NCBI GenBank assembly: GCA_026400355.1
Contig: JAPLPE010000019.1
Coordinates: 1-64,000, forward strand
Direction of reading: 5' to 3'
From: Rhodobacterales bacterium
GTDB taxonomy: Bacteria; Pseudomonadota; Alphaproteobacteria; Rhodobacterales; Rhodobacteraceae
Length of the DNA: 64,000 nt
Part shown: positions 1 to 7,942 of the stretch, piece by piece
Numbering within the stretch: the stretch's first letter is position 1
Layout: every line of letters starts with the position of its first letter
The notes under the pieces: generated by a model
The model's database searches: none
Seen by the model: the letters and a program-made list of their open reading frames with translations, nothing else
Told to the model about the DNA's origin: nothing
Translations under genes and position numbers: made by a program

Positions 1-1
1 C

Positions 2-118
2 GTCGACCCTTACGCCTACCTTCGCGCAACCCTGACAGCCATCGCTAACCGCCACCCAGCGTCCCGCATCGACGACCTCATGCCATGGGCATTCCAAAAC
101 CAGTCAAGCGGAAACTAG
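2..118 (+). pseudogene. IS66-family transposase, C-terminal end (cut by window edge)
   Basis: The first 39 codons of this frame read as the conserved end of an IS66 TnpC transposase: DPYAYLRATLTAIANRHPAS, followed by a RIDDLMPWAF-like tail and a TAG stop at 116-118. The 5' part lies outside the window, so it cannot be told whether the element is complete. An IS481 remnant follows immediately on the other strand, which makes this edge an insertion-sequence scrap zone upstream of the sulfolipid operon. Family call from memory of the conserved C-terminus. Confidence 0.75.
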
Positions 119-126
119 GACGGTCC

Positions 127-333
127 TCAGCCACCGCTTACAAAGAACCCGATGGGGTAGCGTTTGAACTTCTGCCGCTTCGGCTTGTCTTCCTCGACGT
201 CCGGGAGACGAGATATGCCATGACGCTGGAGGCACCGATGCAGCGCTGACCGTGTCAGGTGTGGGATCGAGGGCTGCAGGGCATAGAGGCAGTCGTCCAG
301 TGGCAGGAGCTTGTGACGCCGGAAGGCAAAGAC
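127..333 (-). pseudogene. IS481-family transposase internal fragment
   Basis: The minus frame encodes a stretch typical of IS481 transposases (FAFRRHKLLPLDDCLYALQ, then a SALHRCLQRHGISRLPDVE-like block and KFKRYPIGFF). It corresponds to the region just before the DDE catalytic core. The frame then runs into VSGG and a stop at 127, and upstream of about 333 the similarity is lost, so both the N-terminal helix-turn-helix and the whole catalytic domain are missing. This is a dead fragment, not a functional gene. Confidence 0.7.
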
Positions 334-455
334 ACGGACGCGTCGCACAACAGGTTTCACTCCCTGCGATCACAAGATGATCAAAGGTCTGTCATCTGGA
401 ACTCCATCTGCCTTTCATCCCGGAGATAAGACTCAGGGTTTCGGATCCGACAGCC

Positions 456-1310
456 TTATGAACCCGCGATCATCGCAGGCAAGGCCGCCCGCAACCCCGC
501 CAACCCCGAGGCCCGCCAGCCCAAGGCCTCCAGCCTCCCCGTCTGCATCGTCGACACAACCGCCCCCGACCGCTCCGGCAACACCCCGTCCCACCCTGTC
601 AGCGCCGCCACCTCGGCCAGCAGACCCCGCCGGTCGAGCAGCAGGTCCGACACATTCAGCACCCCCGTTACCCCCGACGCCAACCCGACCTGCACCGCCG
701 CCGCGAGATCACTGCCCAGAACCTCGGTCGCAACCCGTGGCGCGATTGCCCGCCCCGCCCGAAAATCCGCAAACAGTCCCGCCCATTTATGCACCTGTCC
801 CGGCCCCGCAGGCCCATAGACCCCCGTCGCCCGCAAACTCACCCCGCGCCCTGTCGCGGCCAGCGCCTGCTCCGCCTCCAGCTTGGCCCGCCCATAAAGA
901 CTGTCTGGCGCGATTTCCATCGCCTCGTCCAAAGCCGTCCCCAAAGGCAACCCGTCATAGACAGCCCGCGAGGACAGGAACACAACCCGCCCCATCCCGG
1001 CCCGCACCGCCGCCGCAAAAAGCCTGACCGACCCGTCCAGATTCAACTTCATGAACCCCGTCGGATCATCCCCCTCGCCCCCGCGATAAAGCCCCGGCAC
1101 ATGCGAAAACGCCGCATGCACCAGACCGTCAAATCCACGCAGCTCGGGCACCCCGCCCAGTTCCCAAGCCTGAAACCCCACCGCCCCGCTGAAGAACCCG
1201 GGGCTCGGCGGCGTCCGCCCCAGCACCGTCACCGCCTGCCCGCGCCGCAGCGCATCCTCGACGATGAACCGCCCGACCAACCCCGTTGCCCCGGTGACAG
1301 CCAGCATCAT
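456..1310 (-). CDS. sqdC: NAD-dependent epimerase/reductase SqdC of the sulfolipid operon
   Basis: Short-chain extended-type NAD(P)-binding protein of 284 residues. The N-terminus MMLAVTGATGLVGRF carries the GxxGxxG nucleotide loop, and YGRAK is the Y-x-x-x-K catalytic pair. The start is the ATG at 1310, because its ATGA overlaps the stop of the upstream glycosyltransferase; longer in-frame starts would lie inside that gene. In Rhodobacter sphaeroides the order sqdB-sqdD-sqdC is known, and SqdC is a small reductase/epimerase-like protein affecting sulfoquinovosyl lipid metabolism. The same order here supports the symbol; sequence alone would only give 'NAD-dependent epimerase/dehydratase family'. 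The exact reaction is not certain. Confidence 0.8.
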   Translation of the reverse strand: MMLAVTGATGLVGRFIVEDALRRGQAVTVLGRTPPSPGFFSGAVGFQAWELGGVPELRGFDGLVHAAFSHVPGLYRGGEGDDPTGFMKLNLDGSVRLFAAAVRAGMGRVVFLSSRAVYDGLPLGTALDEAMEIAPDSLYGRAKLEAEQALAATGRGVSLRATGVYGPAGPGQVHKWAGLFADFRAGRAIAPRVATEVLGSDLAAAVQVGLASGVTGVLNVSDLLLDRRGLLAEVAALTGWDGVLPERSGAVVSTMQTGRLEALGWRASGLAGLRAALPAMIAGS

Positions 1311-2140
1311 GGCGCCCGCAAAGCCGCCAGATCGGGCACCCCGCCCGCCGCATAGACCTTCCACAGGTCGATAAGCACGCTCAACTGATCCGCCTTGGGG
1401 TTGACCGCATCCCAGGGCTTTTCATACTGGAAATGCAGCACCTTGATCTGAGACCAGTCCCACAGCGCGGGCATCGCGAACCAGACATACTGCAGCATGT
1501 TGTACATCACTGGCAGCCCGTGCCAGTCCGGAAAGAACGCCTGCAGAAAAGTCTGATCCGTCCGCCGCCAAAAGGCCCCCGGCTGATCCAGCATCGCCAG
1601 CATCGCGTCAAAAGTCGCCCGCGAGGGCCGCGCCACAAAGACCCCCGAATTCATCCGATGGAAATCGGCAAGGCTCTCGTAGACATTCGGCGCCGCACAG
1701 AACTCCGGATAACCAAACAACTTGTCACAATTCTGCAGCATCAGCGTGTCGGCATCCAGAAACACGACCCGTTCATACTCTTCCATCTGCCACAGCCGAA
1801 GCTTGGCGAAATTGTCCAGCGGCGTATGGAACGGCGGCTTGCCGCCCTTGGCAAAAGGCGCCGCGCCATGCAGACGCGCCCGCCCATGCGCGTCGTTGAA
1901 CGCATCCGACGTGGGCAGAAGTTCCGTCCTCACCAGCCGCGCCCCAAGGGCCGCCAAGGGCGCCAGCAACGCTTCCGTCACCGCCCCGGTATACAGAACG
2001 ACCCGGTCCGCCCCGGTCCCGGTCAACGCGATGGAGTGCAACAGCGCCGCCGCGCCCACCGCGTAATCCGCATTGGTCACCAGCGTCACATAGGCAAACC
2101 GCGACTCTGTCGGCCGGTTCGCCTCCAGACCCCGCGACAC
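1307..2140 (-). CDS. sqdD: Glycogenin-like GT8 glycosyltransferase SqdD (sulfoquinovosyltransferase candidate)
   Basis: A 277-residue GT-A fold glycosyltransferase resembling glycogenin (GT8). The metal-binding DAD motif sits at about residues 128-130 in VVFLDADTL, and MNSGVFVARP is typical of the family. It starts with GTG at 2140, only 2 bp after the sqdB stop, and ends in an ATGA overlap with sqdC, so the three genes are translationally coupled. In Rhodobacter, SqdD is thought to transfer sulfoquinovose from UDP-sulfoquinovose to diacylglycerol; that role is inferred from operon position and family. No transmembrane segment is visible, so membrane association would be peripheral. Confidence 0.85.
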   Translation of the reverse strand: MSRGLEANRPTESRFAYVTLVTNADYAVGAAALLHSIALTGTGADRVVLYTGAVTEALLAPLAALGARLVRTELLPTSDAFNDAHGRARLHGAAPFAKGGKPPFHTPLDNFAKLRLWQMEEYERVVFLDADTLMLQNCDKLFGYPEFCAAPNVYESLADFHRMNSGVFVARPSRATFDAMLAMLDQPGAFWRRTDQTFLQAFFPDWHGLPVMYNMLQYVWFAMPALWDWSQIKVLHFQYEKPWDAVNPKADQLSVLIDLWKVYAAGGVPDLAALRAP

Positions 2141-2142
2141 GG

Positions 2143-3360
2143 TCAGGAAACCGACCGAAGCCGCTTTCCTTCCGGGTCCGTCTCTATCCGCGCGGCAATG
2201 TCCCGCGTCCAGGCGCTTACCGCCGGAACCCGCTTGCGGTCAATCCGGTGGGCATATTTCTTGGCCACGTCCACGATCTCGTCCAGCAACCCTTCTGCCA
2301 GAGTCGTGGGCTCCAGCCCAAGCGCGAGGAACTGATCGTTCTTCACAATCAGTTCGTTCTCGTCCGCTTCCTTGCGAGGGTTTGGCAGGAACGCCACCTC
2401 GGCCCCCGTCTGCGCCGCAATCATCTGCGCCAGATCGCGCACCCGGTGCGTCTCGGTCATCTGGTTAAAGATGCGCACCCGCTCGCCAGCCTTGGGCGCA
2501 TCGCCCAGCGCCAGCTCGATGCAGCGTACCGAATCACGGATATGGATGAAGGCCCGCGTCTGCCCGCCTGTGCCATGCACCGTCAGCGGATAATCAATCG
2601 CCGCCTGTATCAGGAACCGGTTCAGGACCGTCCCGTAATCCCCGTCATAGTCGAATCGGTTGATCAGCTGCACATGCCGCTTGGTCTGGTCGGTATGTGT
2701 GCCCCAGACGATGCCCTGATGCAGGTCGGTGATCCGCAGCCCGTCATTCTGTGCATAGAACTGGAACAGGATCTGATCGAGGCTCTTGGTCATGTGGTAA
2801 ACTGACCCCGGCCGCGTCGGGTAAAGGATCTGCTGTTCCTTCTTGCCGTTGGGTGTGTCGATCTCGACATCCAGATAGCCTTCGGGGATCGGCGCCCCGA
2901 TGCTGGAATAACCGTAGACCCCCATCGTCCCCAGATGGACCAGATGCGCGTCAATCCCGGTTTCCACCAAGGCGGCCAGCACGTTATGGGTCGCACTGAC
3001 ATTGTTGTTGACGGTATAGACCTTGTGCCGGTCCGTCTTCATCGAATAGGGCGCGGCCCGCTGTTCGGCGAAATGGATGATGGCGTCGGGCTGATGCTCG
3101 GTCAGCCAGCCCCGGAACCGCTCATATTCCGTCGCCACGTTCAACAGGTGGAAATGCAGCTTGCGGCCCGTCACTTCCATCCAGATGCGGCAGCGTTCCT
3201 GGATGCTGTCCATCGGCGTCAGCGACTGGACGCCCAGCTCCGCATCGATCCAGCGGCGCGACAGGTTGTCGATGATATGGACCTCATGCCCCAGATCCGA
3301 CAGATGCAGACAGGTCGGCCAGCCGACAAAACCGTCACCACCAAGGACTGCGATACGCAT
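2143..3360 (-). CDS. sqdB: UDP-sulfoquinovose synthase SqdB
   Basis: Converts UDP-glucose and sulfite to UDP-sulfoquinovose, the head-group donor for the sulfolipid SQDG. The 405-residue protein begins MRIAVLGGDGFVG with the NAD-binding glycine loop at about residues 6-13. T145 (HLGTMGVYG) and the YHMTK pair at 188-192 match the catalytic Thr/Tyr/Lys of the SQD1/SqdB family. The ATG at 3360 is chosen over an upstream in-frame start because the protein aligns from MRIAV and has a GGAGAG ribosome site just before it. First gene of the sqdBDC operon, 2 bp before sqdD. An inverted repeat lies 33-49 bp upstream. Confidence 0.93.
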   Translation of the reverse strand: MRIAVLGGDGFVGWPTCLHLSDLGHEVHIIDNLSRRWIDAELGVQSLTPMDSIQERCRIWMEVTGRKLHFHLLNVATEYERFRGWLTEHQPDAIIHFAEQRAAPYSMKTDRHKVYTVNNNVSATHNVLAALVETGIDAHLVHLGTMGVYGYSSIGAPIPEGYLDVEIDTPNGKKEQQILYPTRPGSVYHMTKSLDQILFQFYAQNDGLRITDLHQGIVWGTHTDQTKRHVQLINRFDYDGDYGTVLNRFLIQAAIDYPLTVHGTGGQTRAFIHIRDSVRCIELALGDAPKAGERVRIFNQMTETHRVRDLAQMIAAQTGAEVAFLPNPRKEADENELIVKNDQFLALGLEPTTLAEGLLDEIVDVAKKYAHRIDRKRVPAVSAWTRDIAARIETDPEGKRLRSVS

Positions 3361-3392
3361 AGGGTCTCTCCTTCCGACTCGTGCATTTCCCG

Positions 3393-3409
3393 CATAATCT
3401 CCGATTATG
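3393..3409. promoter_or_regulatory. Inverted repeat upstream of sqdB (possible operator)
   Basis: CATAATC-tcc-GATTATG forms a perfect 7-bp inverted repeat with a 3-bp centre, 33-49 bp upstream of the sqdB ATG. It is AT-rich against a GC-rich background, which is typical of a repressor or activator site near a promoter. No regulator can be named from the sequence. Confidence 0.4.
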
Positions 3410-3550
3410 ACAGGCGATGACACCAGTTGTTTGCCAACCCCACCCACGGGGACGATGATCCGCCCGCCTATGGCCGATTTCATGATTTTGGGCAAGTCAG
3501 GACGGCCGGATGCCGGTCGCCGGACAATTCCGTCGTCCGTCAGGCCCTTA

Positions 3551-3677
3551 TCTGAGCGGGAGCCGCGAGGGCCCCAGTGGGGCCACCGCCCCGCGCTCAT
3601 TGCCAAAAGGTTCCACCGGCCCCCGTAACTCGCGCCTCGTCAAAGGGCAGCGCGTGACCAAGGCAAAGGCCTTGGTC
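3551..3677. repeat. Composite palindromic repeat, copy A (intergenic sqdB / LLM gene)
   Basis: This 344-bp gap (3361-3704) holds no gene. It contains a block starting TCTGAGCGGGA with a GGCCCC-agt-GGGGCC hairpin (3570-3584), ACCGCCCCGC, a CCACCGGCCCC motif, and further on the palindrome GACCAAGGC-aaa-GGCCTTGGTC (3656-3677). The same blocks in the same order occur on the opposite strand at 50.63-50.85 kb, where the hairpin reads GGCTCC-tgt-GGAGCC in this orientation, a compensated change. It therefore looks like a dispersed structured repeat rather than a gene-specific site. Confidence 0.6.
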
Positions 3678-3704
3678 AACCCAGCACCGAAACGCAGTCA
3701 GTCC

Positions 3705-4769
3705 CTAGTGCACCTGCGCCAGCTTCGCCGCCTTTGACCCTGCCAGAATATCCCGCGCCATCGGGATCACCTTCCGCCCGTACAGATCAATCGACGTCAT
3801 CAGATGCGCATGCGGCATCGTCCCCATCGAATACTTCATGTCGAACCGGTCGAGCCCCAGCGCCCCCACGGTCGCCGCGATCTTCCTGGCCACCGTCTCG
3901 GGCGAACCCACATACATCGATCCCGACTGCACCTCGTGACGGAACTCCTCGGGCGAGGTCGGGCCCCAGCCGCGTTCCGCCCCGATCCGGTTGCGCAATT
4001 CCTTGTAACCGGGAAAGGCCTGCTCCATCGCGAGTTCATCCGTCTCGGCCACATGCCCCGGCGAATGCACGCCCAAAGGCTGCGGTGCGCGCCCCACCTG
4101 CGCCGTTGCCCGGTGATAAAGGTCGACATAGGGCAGGAACCGCCGCGGATCGCCCCCGATGATGGCCAGCATCAGCGGCATGTCATAGCGCACCGCCCGC
4201 ACCACGGATTCCGGGCTTCCGCCCACCCCGATCCACACCTTCAGCCCCTTGGCCGACAGCGGCGGATAGACCGTCACCTTGTTCAGCCCGGCCCGGGTCG
4301 TGCCCGACCAGGTCACTTCCTTTTCCCGGATCAGCCGCGAAAACAGGTCAAGCTTTTCCTCGAACAGAACCTCGTAATCCTTCAGCGCATAGCCGAACAG
4401 CGGATAGGATTCCGTGAACGACCCCCGCCCCAGAATGACCTCGGCCCGCCCGTCCGAGACCGCATCCAGTGTCGAAAACCGCTGGAACAGCCGCACCGGA
4501 TCTTCCGACGACAGCACCGTTACCGCCGTCCCCAGCCGGATATGCTTGGTCTGTCCCGCAATCGCCGCCAGCACCACCTCGGGCGAGGAAATCGCAAAGT
4601 CATCCCGGTGATGTTCGCCCAACCCGATGAAGTCGATCTTGTGGCTGTCGGCCAGCACCGCCTCGGCAACGACATTGCGAAGCACCTGATCATGCGGCAA
4701 GAACTTGCCGTCGGTCCCCCGCGTCACATCGCCAAAGGTATCAAGGCCGAATTCAACATTCTCGGTCAT
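3705..4769 (-). CDS. LLM-class flavin-dependent oxidoreductase (luciferase-like)
   Basis: A 354-residue luciferase-like monooxygenase using reduced FMN or F420-type flavin in a TIM barrel. Family features are EHHRDDFAISSPEVVLAA near residue 52, HIRLGTAVTVLSSEDPVRL, and the GRGSFTESYPLFG loop. The substrate cannot be told. It is on the same strand as the MttB-like gene upstream, with a 105-bp gap containing a CTGTGC...GCACAG inverted repeat (about 4833-4850), so co-transcription is possible but not certain. The start at 4769 has a weak CCGGAG site about 9 bp upstream. Confidence 0.85.
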   Translation of the reverse strand: MTENVEFGLDTFGDVTRGTDGKFLPHDQVLRNVVAEAVLADSHKIDFIGLGEHHRDDFAISSPEVVLAAIAGQTKHIRLGTAVTVLSSEDPVRLFQRFSTLDAVSDGRAEVILGRGSFTESYPLFGYALKDYEVLFEEKLDLFSRLIREKEVTWSGTTRAGLNKVTVYPPLSAKGLKVWIGVGGSPESVVRAVRYDMPLMLAIIGGDPRRFLPYVDLYHRATAQVGRAPQPLGVHSPGHVAETDELAMEQAFPGYKELRNRIGAERGWGPTSPEEFRHEVQSGSMYVGSPETVARKIAATVGALGLDRFDMKYSMGTMPHAHLMTSIDLYGRKVIPMARDILAGSKAAKLAQVH

Positions 4770-4874
4770 CGCAAGGCATACTCCGGTTCATGTCCTGCCC
4801 TTCAGATAACATGCCCGTCGCCCATTTTCCTGTGCAACTGCGCACAGAAACTGCCACATGAACGCCGGATCAAT

Positions 4875-6434
4875 CTAGAAATCCGTCGGCGCCCCGCCCT
4901 CGGCCTTCCGCCTTGCAACGAAATCGGCAAGTTCCTCGCGGTGCGCCACGTCCATCGGCGGCTCCTCGAACGACCCGATGATCTCCTTGAACAGCCGGTG
5001 CGCCCGTTCCTGCGTCCAGACCCCGCCTGCAATCTCCCAGGCTTCGAAGTTGCGCCAGTCGCTCACAAACGGCGCATAGAACGCATCCTCATAGCGGTCC
5101 TGCGTATGCTGGATGCCAAAGTAGTGCCCCGAGGGCCCCACCTCGCGGATCGCATCAAGCGCGATATCCTCGGGCCCCGTCGCCCAGACCTGCGGCTCCA
5201 TGTACCGTTGGATCATCTGGAGCACTTCGCAGTCCATGATGAACTTCTCAGGGCTCGCGATCAGCCCGCCCTCAAGCCAGCCTGCCGCGTGATAGACGAT
5301 GTTCGTCCCCGACTGCACCGCAGACCAGAGCGAATTGGACGTCTCCCACATCGACTGCCCGTCCGGCACGTTGGCCGCACACACGCCCGAGGCCCGCATC
5401 GGCAGACCATAGAACCGCGCCATCTGCCCCGTCATCTGCGTCGCCCGCATGTATTCCGGCGTGCCAAAGGCTGGCGCACCCGATTTCATGTCAACGTTCG
5501 ACGTGAACGTCCCGATCACACAGGGGCAGCCCGGCCGCACATATTGGAACAGCGCAATGGCTGAAAGCGCCTCGGCAATCGATAGCGTCACCGCCCCCGC
5601 CATCGTCACCGGAGCCATCGCCCCGGCCAAAGTGAACGGCGTCACGATCACCGCCTGCCCGCGCCGGATCAGCCGCAGACAGCCGTCGATCATCGGGATG
5701 TCATGCTTCAGCGGACTGGTCGAGTTGATGTTGGTGTACATCCGCGGCGTCACCTGAAACTCCTCCTCGGTCAAGCCCCCCGCGATCCGCACCATCTCCA
5801 TCACGTCCTCAACCCGCTCGGGGCCCAGCGAATAGGCGTGGCAGACCTTGTCCGTAATCGTCAGCTTATCATACAGAACATCCAGATGCCGGATCGACGG
5901 ATGGATATCGACCGGCTCCACCGGATAGCCGCCCGCGAAATGGATGCAGTTGAAATACTGCGTCAGCCGGAACAGATCGGCGCAATGCTTGCGCGTGCCC
6001 GACACTTTCTTGCCAACCTCAAGGTCATAGTAGTTTGGCGGCGATGACACGTTACCGAACAGGATATGCTTGCCCCCGATGGGCAGGATGCGGTCCGGGT
6101 TGCGCGGCGTGATGGTGAACTCCTGGGGCGCCTTGCGAACCATCTCCATCACCCAGTCGCGACTCATCCGCACGTTGGTGCCGTCGACCTTGCAGCCGGC
6201 CTGCTTGAACAGCTCGATCGCCTCGCTGTTCAGGAACTCGATCCCGATCTCCTCCAGAATGCGCATCGCGCCATCATGGATCGCTGCGACTCCTTCCGGC
6301 GGCATCGGCTCGGTCGGACGGTCATGGTTATATGGAATCCGCCACGGCATCTGCTCGATCACCGAAGTCCCCCGCCGGGCCGAATTCCCGGCGCGTCCGC
6401 CAGACCGCTTCTTGCGGGTCAAAGTATCTGCCAT
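4875..6434 (-). CDS. MttB-family methyltransferase, non-pyrrolysine type
   Basis: A 519-residue member of the trimethylamine:corrinoid methyltransferase (MttB) family, a TIM-barrel enzyme that takes methyl groups from quaternary or tertiary amines onto a corrinoid protein. Recognisable stretches are HDGAMRILEEIGIEFLNSEA and the TFTSNVDMKSGAPAFGTPEY block. There is no in-frame amber codon, so it lacks pyrrolysine and cannot be assumed to use trimethylamine; non-Pyl relatives include glycine betaine methyltransferase MtgB. The ATG at 6434 follows a GAGGTG site; longer in-frame starts run into an unrelated leader. No corrinoid protein gene is adjacent. The substrate is unknown. Confidence 0.85.
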   Translation of the reverse strand: MADTLTRKKRSGGRAGNSARRGTSVIEQMPWRIPYNHDRPTEPMPPEGVAAIHDGAMRILEEIGIEFLNSEAIELFKQAGCKVDGTNVRMSRDWVMEMVRKAPQEFTITPRNPDRILPIGGKHILFGNVSSPPNYYDLEVGKKVSGTRKHCADLFRLTQYFNCIHFAGGYPVEPVDIHPSIRHLDVLYDKLTITDKVCHAYSLGPERVEDVMEMVRIAGGLTEEEFQVTPRMYTNINSTSPLKHDIPMIDGCLRLIRRGQAVIVTPFTLAGAMAPVTMAGAVTLSIAEALSAIALFQYVRPGCPCVIGTFTSNVDMKSGAPAFGTPEYMRATQMTGQMARFYGLPMRASGVCAANVPDGQSMWETSNSLWSAVQSGTNIVYHAAGWLEGGLIASPEKFIMDCEVLQMIQRYMEPQVWATGPEDIALDAIREVGPSGHYFGIQHTQDRYEDAFYAPFVSDWRNFEAWEIAGGVWTQERAHRLFKEIIGSFEEPPMDVAHREELADFVARRKAEGGAPTDF

Positions 6435-6592
6435 GTCGCACCTCACCTGGGCTTTGGGCAAAGAGTGACAAAGACAATGTCCGCTTGCGGCGAGGAAAGC
6501 GACACTGACTGTCGTTCTTTGTGGCGTATCGACCAACGCGTGAGTTGCAGGAGACGATCTGATCGCAACAGTCCCGGGGATTCCGACTGCGG

Positions 6593-6811
6593 CTACAAGA
6601 CAAGATCGGCTGCGCTGATCTTGAACACCCCGTCCGGAACAATCGACACTTCCACGGATGCATCACCATCAACGTTACCCTGAAGCACCGTCTTGCCGTC
6701 CCTGACCTCAACCCGGAATTGACCGGCCTTGCCGTTGAAACTGGCGTCCCCGATGAAGGTGGATTTCTGAATAGCAGGCTTCTTGGTATTGGCGTCGATA
6801 CCTCTGATCTC
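6593..6811 (-). pseudogene. C-terminal remnant of an RTX/serralysin-type secreted calcium-binding protein
   Basis: The minus frame gives about 72 residues including FIGDASFNGKAGQFRVEV, LQGNVDGDASVEVSI and FKISAADLVL, ending in a TAG stop at 6593. This pattern is the usual C-terminal unit after RTX repeats in type I-secreted hemolysin/serralysin-like proteins, where the hydrophobic last residues are part of the secretion signal. The frame hits a stop upstream at about 6812, exactly where transposase-related sequence begins, so the repeat region and N-terminus are gone. The rest of the gene is not found beyond the mobile elements, so an insertion plus deletion is likely. Confidence 0.65.
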
Positions 6812-7904
6812 AGGTCACGTCTGAAAAATCTGCCACATTTGGCTTGAACTGGTAGAGTTGGGCATCCCGTTGAGGAGCCCCGCCGAAGCCGAAACAGCCC
6901 GCCCTTCCCGGTCTTCGCGATGCGATGAAGAAAATGCAGACGCGACGGGAACTGTTGCTGGCGGAGATGGATGCAGTGGTGCCTTGGGGCCGTATTCTGG
7001 CGCTGATCGCGCCGCACTATCCCAAACCCGGGCCGTCGCAGGTTCCGCCTCTGCCGCAGGAGACGCGCCTGACGGTCATCGCAAAGACGGTGGGGGAGGC
7101 CCCTCCCGATGCGACGCACTGGAGCCGCTCCACGATGGCCGGAGCGGTGGGGATTTCGCCGCCGAGCGTCGGACGCATCTGGGCCGAGGCCGGTCCCAAG
7201 CCGCACATGGTGCGCAGGTTCAAGGTCTCGAACGACCCGATGTCCGAGGAAAAGGTCCCCGAGATCGTGGGGCTCTATCTGGATCCGCCGGAAAGGGCCG
7301 TCGTGCTCTGCGTGGTTGAGAAATTCCAGATCAGGGCGTTCGACCACACCCAGCCCGGGTTGCCGCTCAAGCAGGGGCGCGCCGCCACCATGACCCACGA
7401 CTACAAGCGCCACGGCACCACCATGCTGTTCGCCGCGCCCGACGTGAAGTCGGGCATTGTCATCGGGGACTGCATGCCGCGCCACCGGGCCAGGGAATTC
7501 CTGACATTCCTGCGCCACATCGACCGGGCCCTCCGCAAGCCCCGCGACATCCGCCTCCTGCTCGACAACTGCGCTACCCACAAGAGTTCTGAGGTGATGG
7601 CCTGGCTCGAGAAACACCCGCACTTCAAGCTGCACTTCACGCCGACCAGTGCCTCATGGATGAACCTCGTGGAACGGTTCTCCGCCATGATCACGACACG
7701 GCGCATCCGCCGGGCGAGCTACTCCAGCGTCGATGACATGGAGACCGGGATCTGCAACTGCCTGCTGCAGCACAATGCCCGCCAAAGACCCTTCGTCTGG
7801 ACCAAATCCGCCGAAGACATCCTCACCCCGGAACGACGCGCACCGAATGCCCTCGATGAAATCCGCAGAAACAGGTAGCAACCGTCAGATTCTGGACATT
7901 GCTA
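6812..7904 (+). mobile_element. Composite IS5/IS630 remnant
   Basis: This segment sits between the RTX remnant and the RAYT gene. Its left part carries the 5' non-coding end and first codons of an IS5-type transposase. The right part carries an IS630-type transposase body and ends near a CTAG at 7902-7905, consistent with the TA target preference of IS630 elements. The IS630 left end and N-terminal helix-turn-helix are missing. The boundaries are approximate because no matching terminal inverted repeats could be paired. Confidence 0.55.
6925..7878 (+). pseudogene. Chimeric transposase: IS5 N-terminus fused to IS630 DDE domain
   Basis: One open frame of 317 codons. Residues 1-36 (MKKMQTRRELLLAEMDAVVP, then a RILALIAPHYPKPG tail) match the N-terminus of IS5-group transposases. 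From about residue 37 on (PPLPQETRL, THWSRSTMAGAVGISPPSVG) it is an IS630 transposase lacking its own first domain. The first catalytic Asp, normally in a VDEKSQ motif, is Val here (CVVEKFQ), while the second (LLLDNCATHK) and the Glu (NLVERF) remain. The protein should therefore be inactive even if expressed. It looks like an in-frame fusion formed by nested insertion and deletion. Confidence 0.75.
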
Positions 7905-7917
7905 GGTCAAGAGAATG

Positions 7918-7942
7918 TAGGGCGGGTTCACCCCGGCACGCC
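7918..7942. repeat. REP-like palindrome next to the RAYT gene
   Basis: GTAGGGCGGGTTCACCCCGG is a degenerate copy of the GGCGGGGTGAACCCCGCC hairpin seen at 8177, 8229, 50540 and 50861. It overlaps the last codons of the REP-associated transposase, as expected for the flanking REP of such a gene. Confidence 0.65.

Noticed and set aside
4875-6434. Pyrrolysine-containing trimethylamine methyltransferase
   Set aside because: The frame has no internal TAG; it belongs to the non-pyrrolysine group of the family.
6328-7635. 435-codon minus frame running from mttB start through the RTX remnant and IS region
   Set aside because: It crosses unrelated segments in a wrong frame; the RTX similarity is in another frame.
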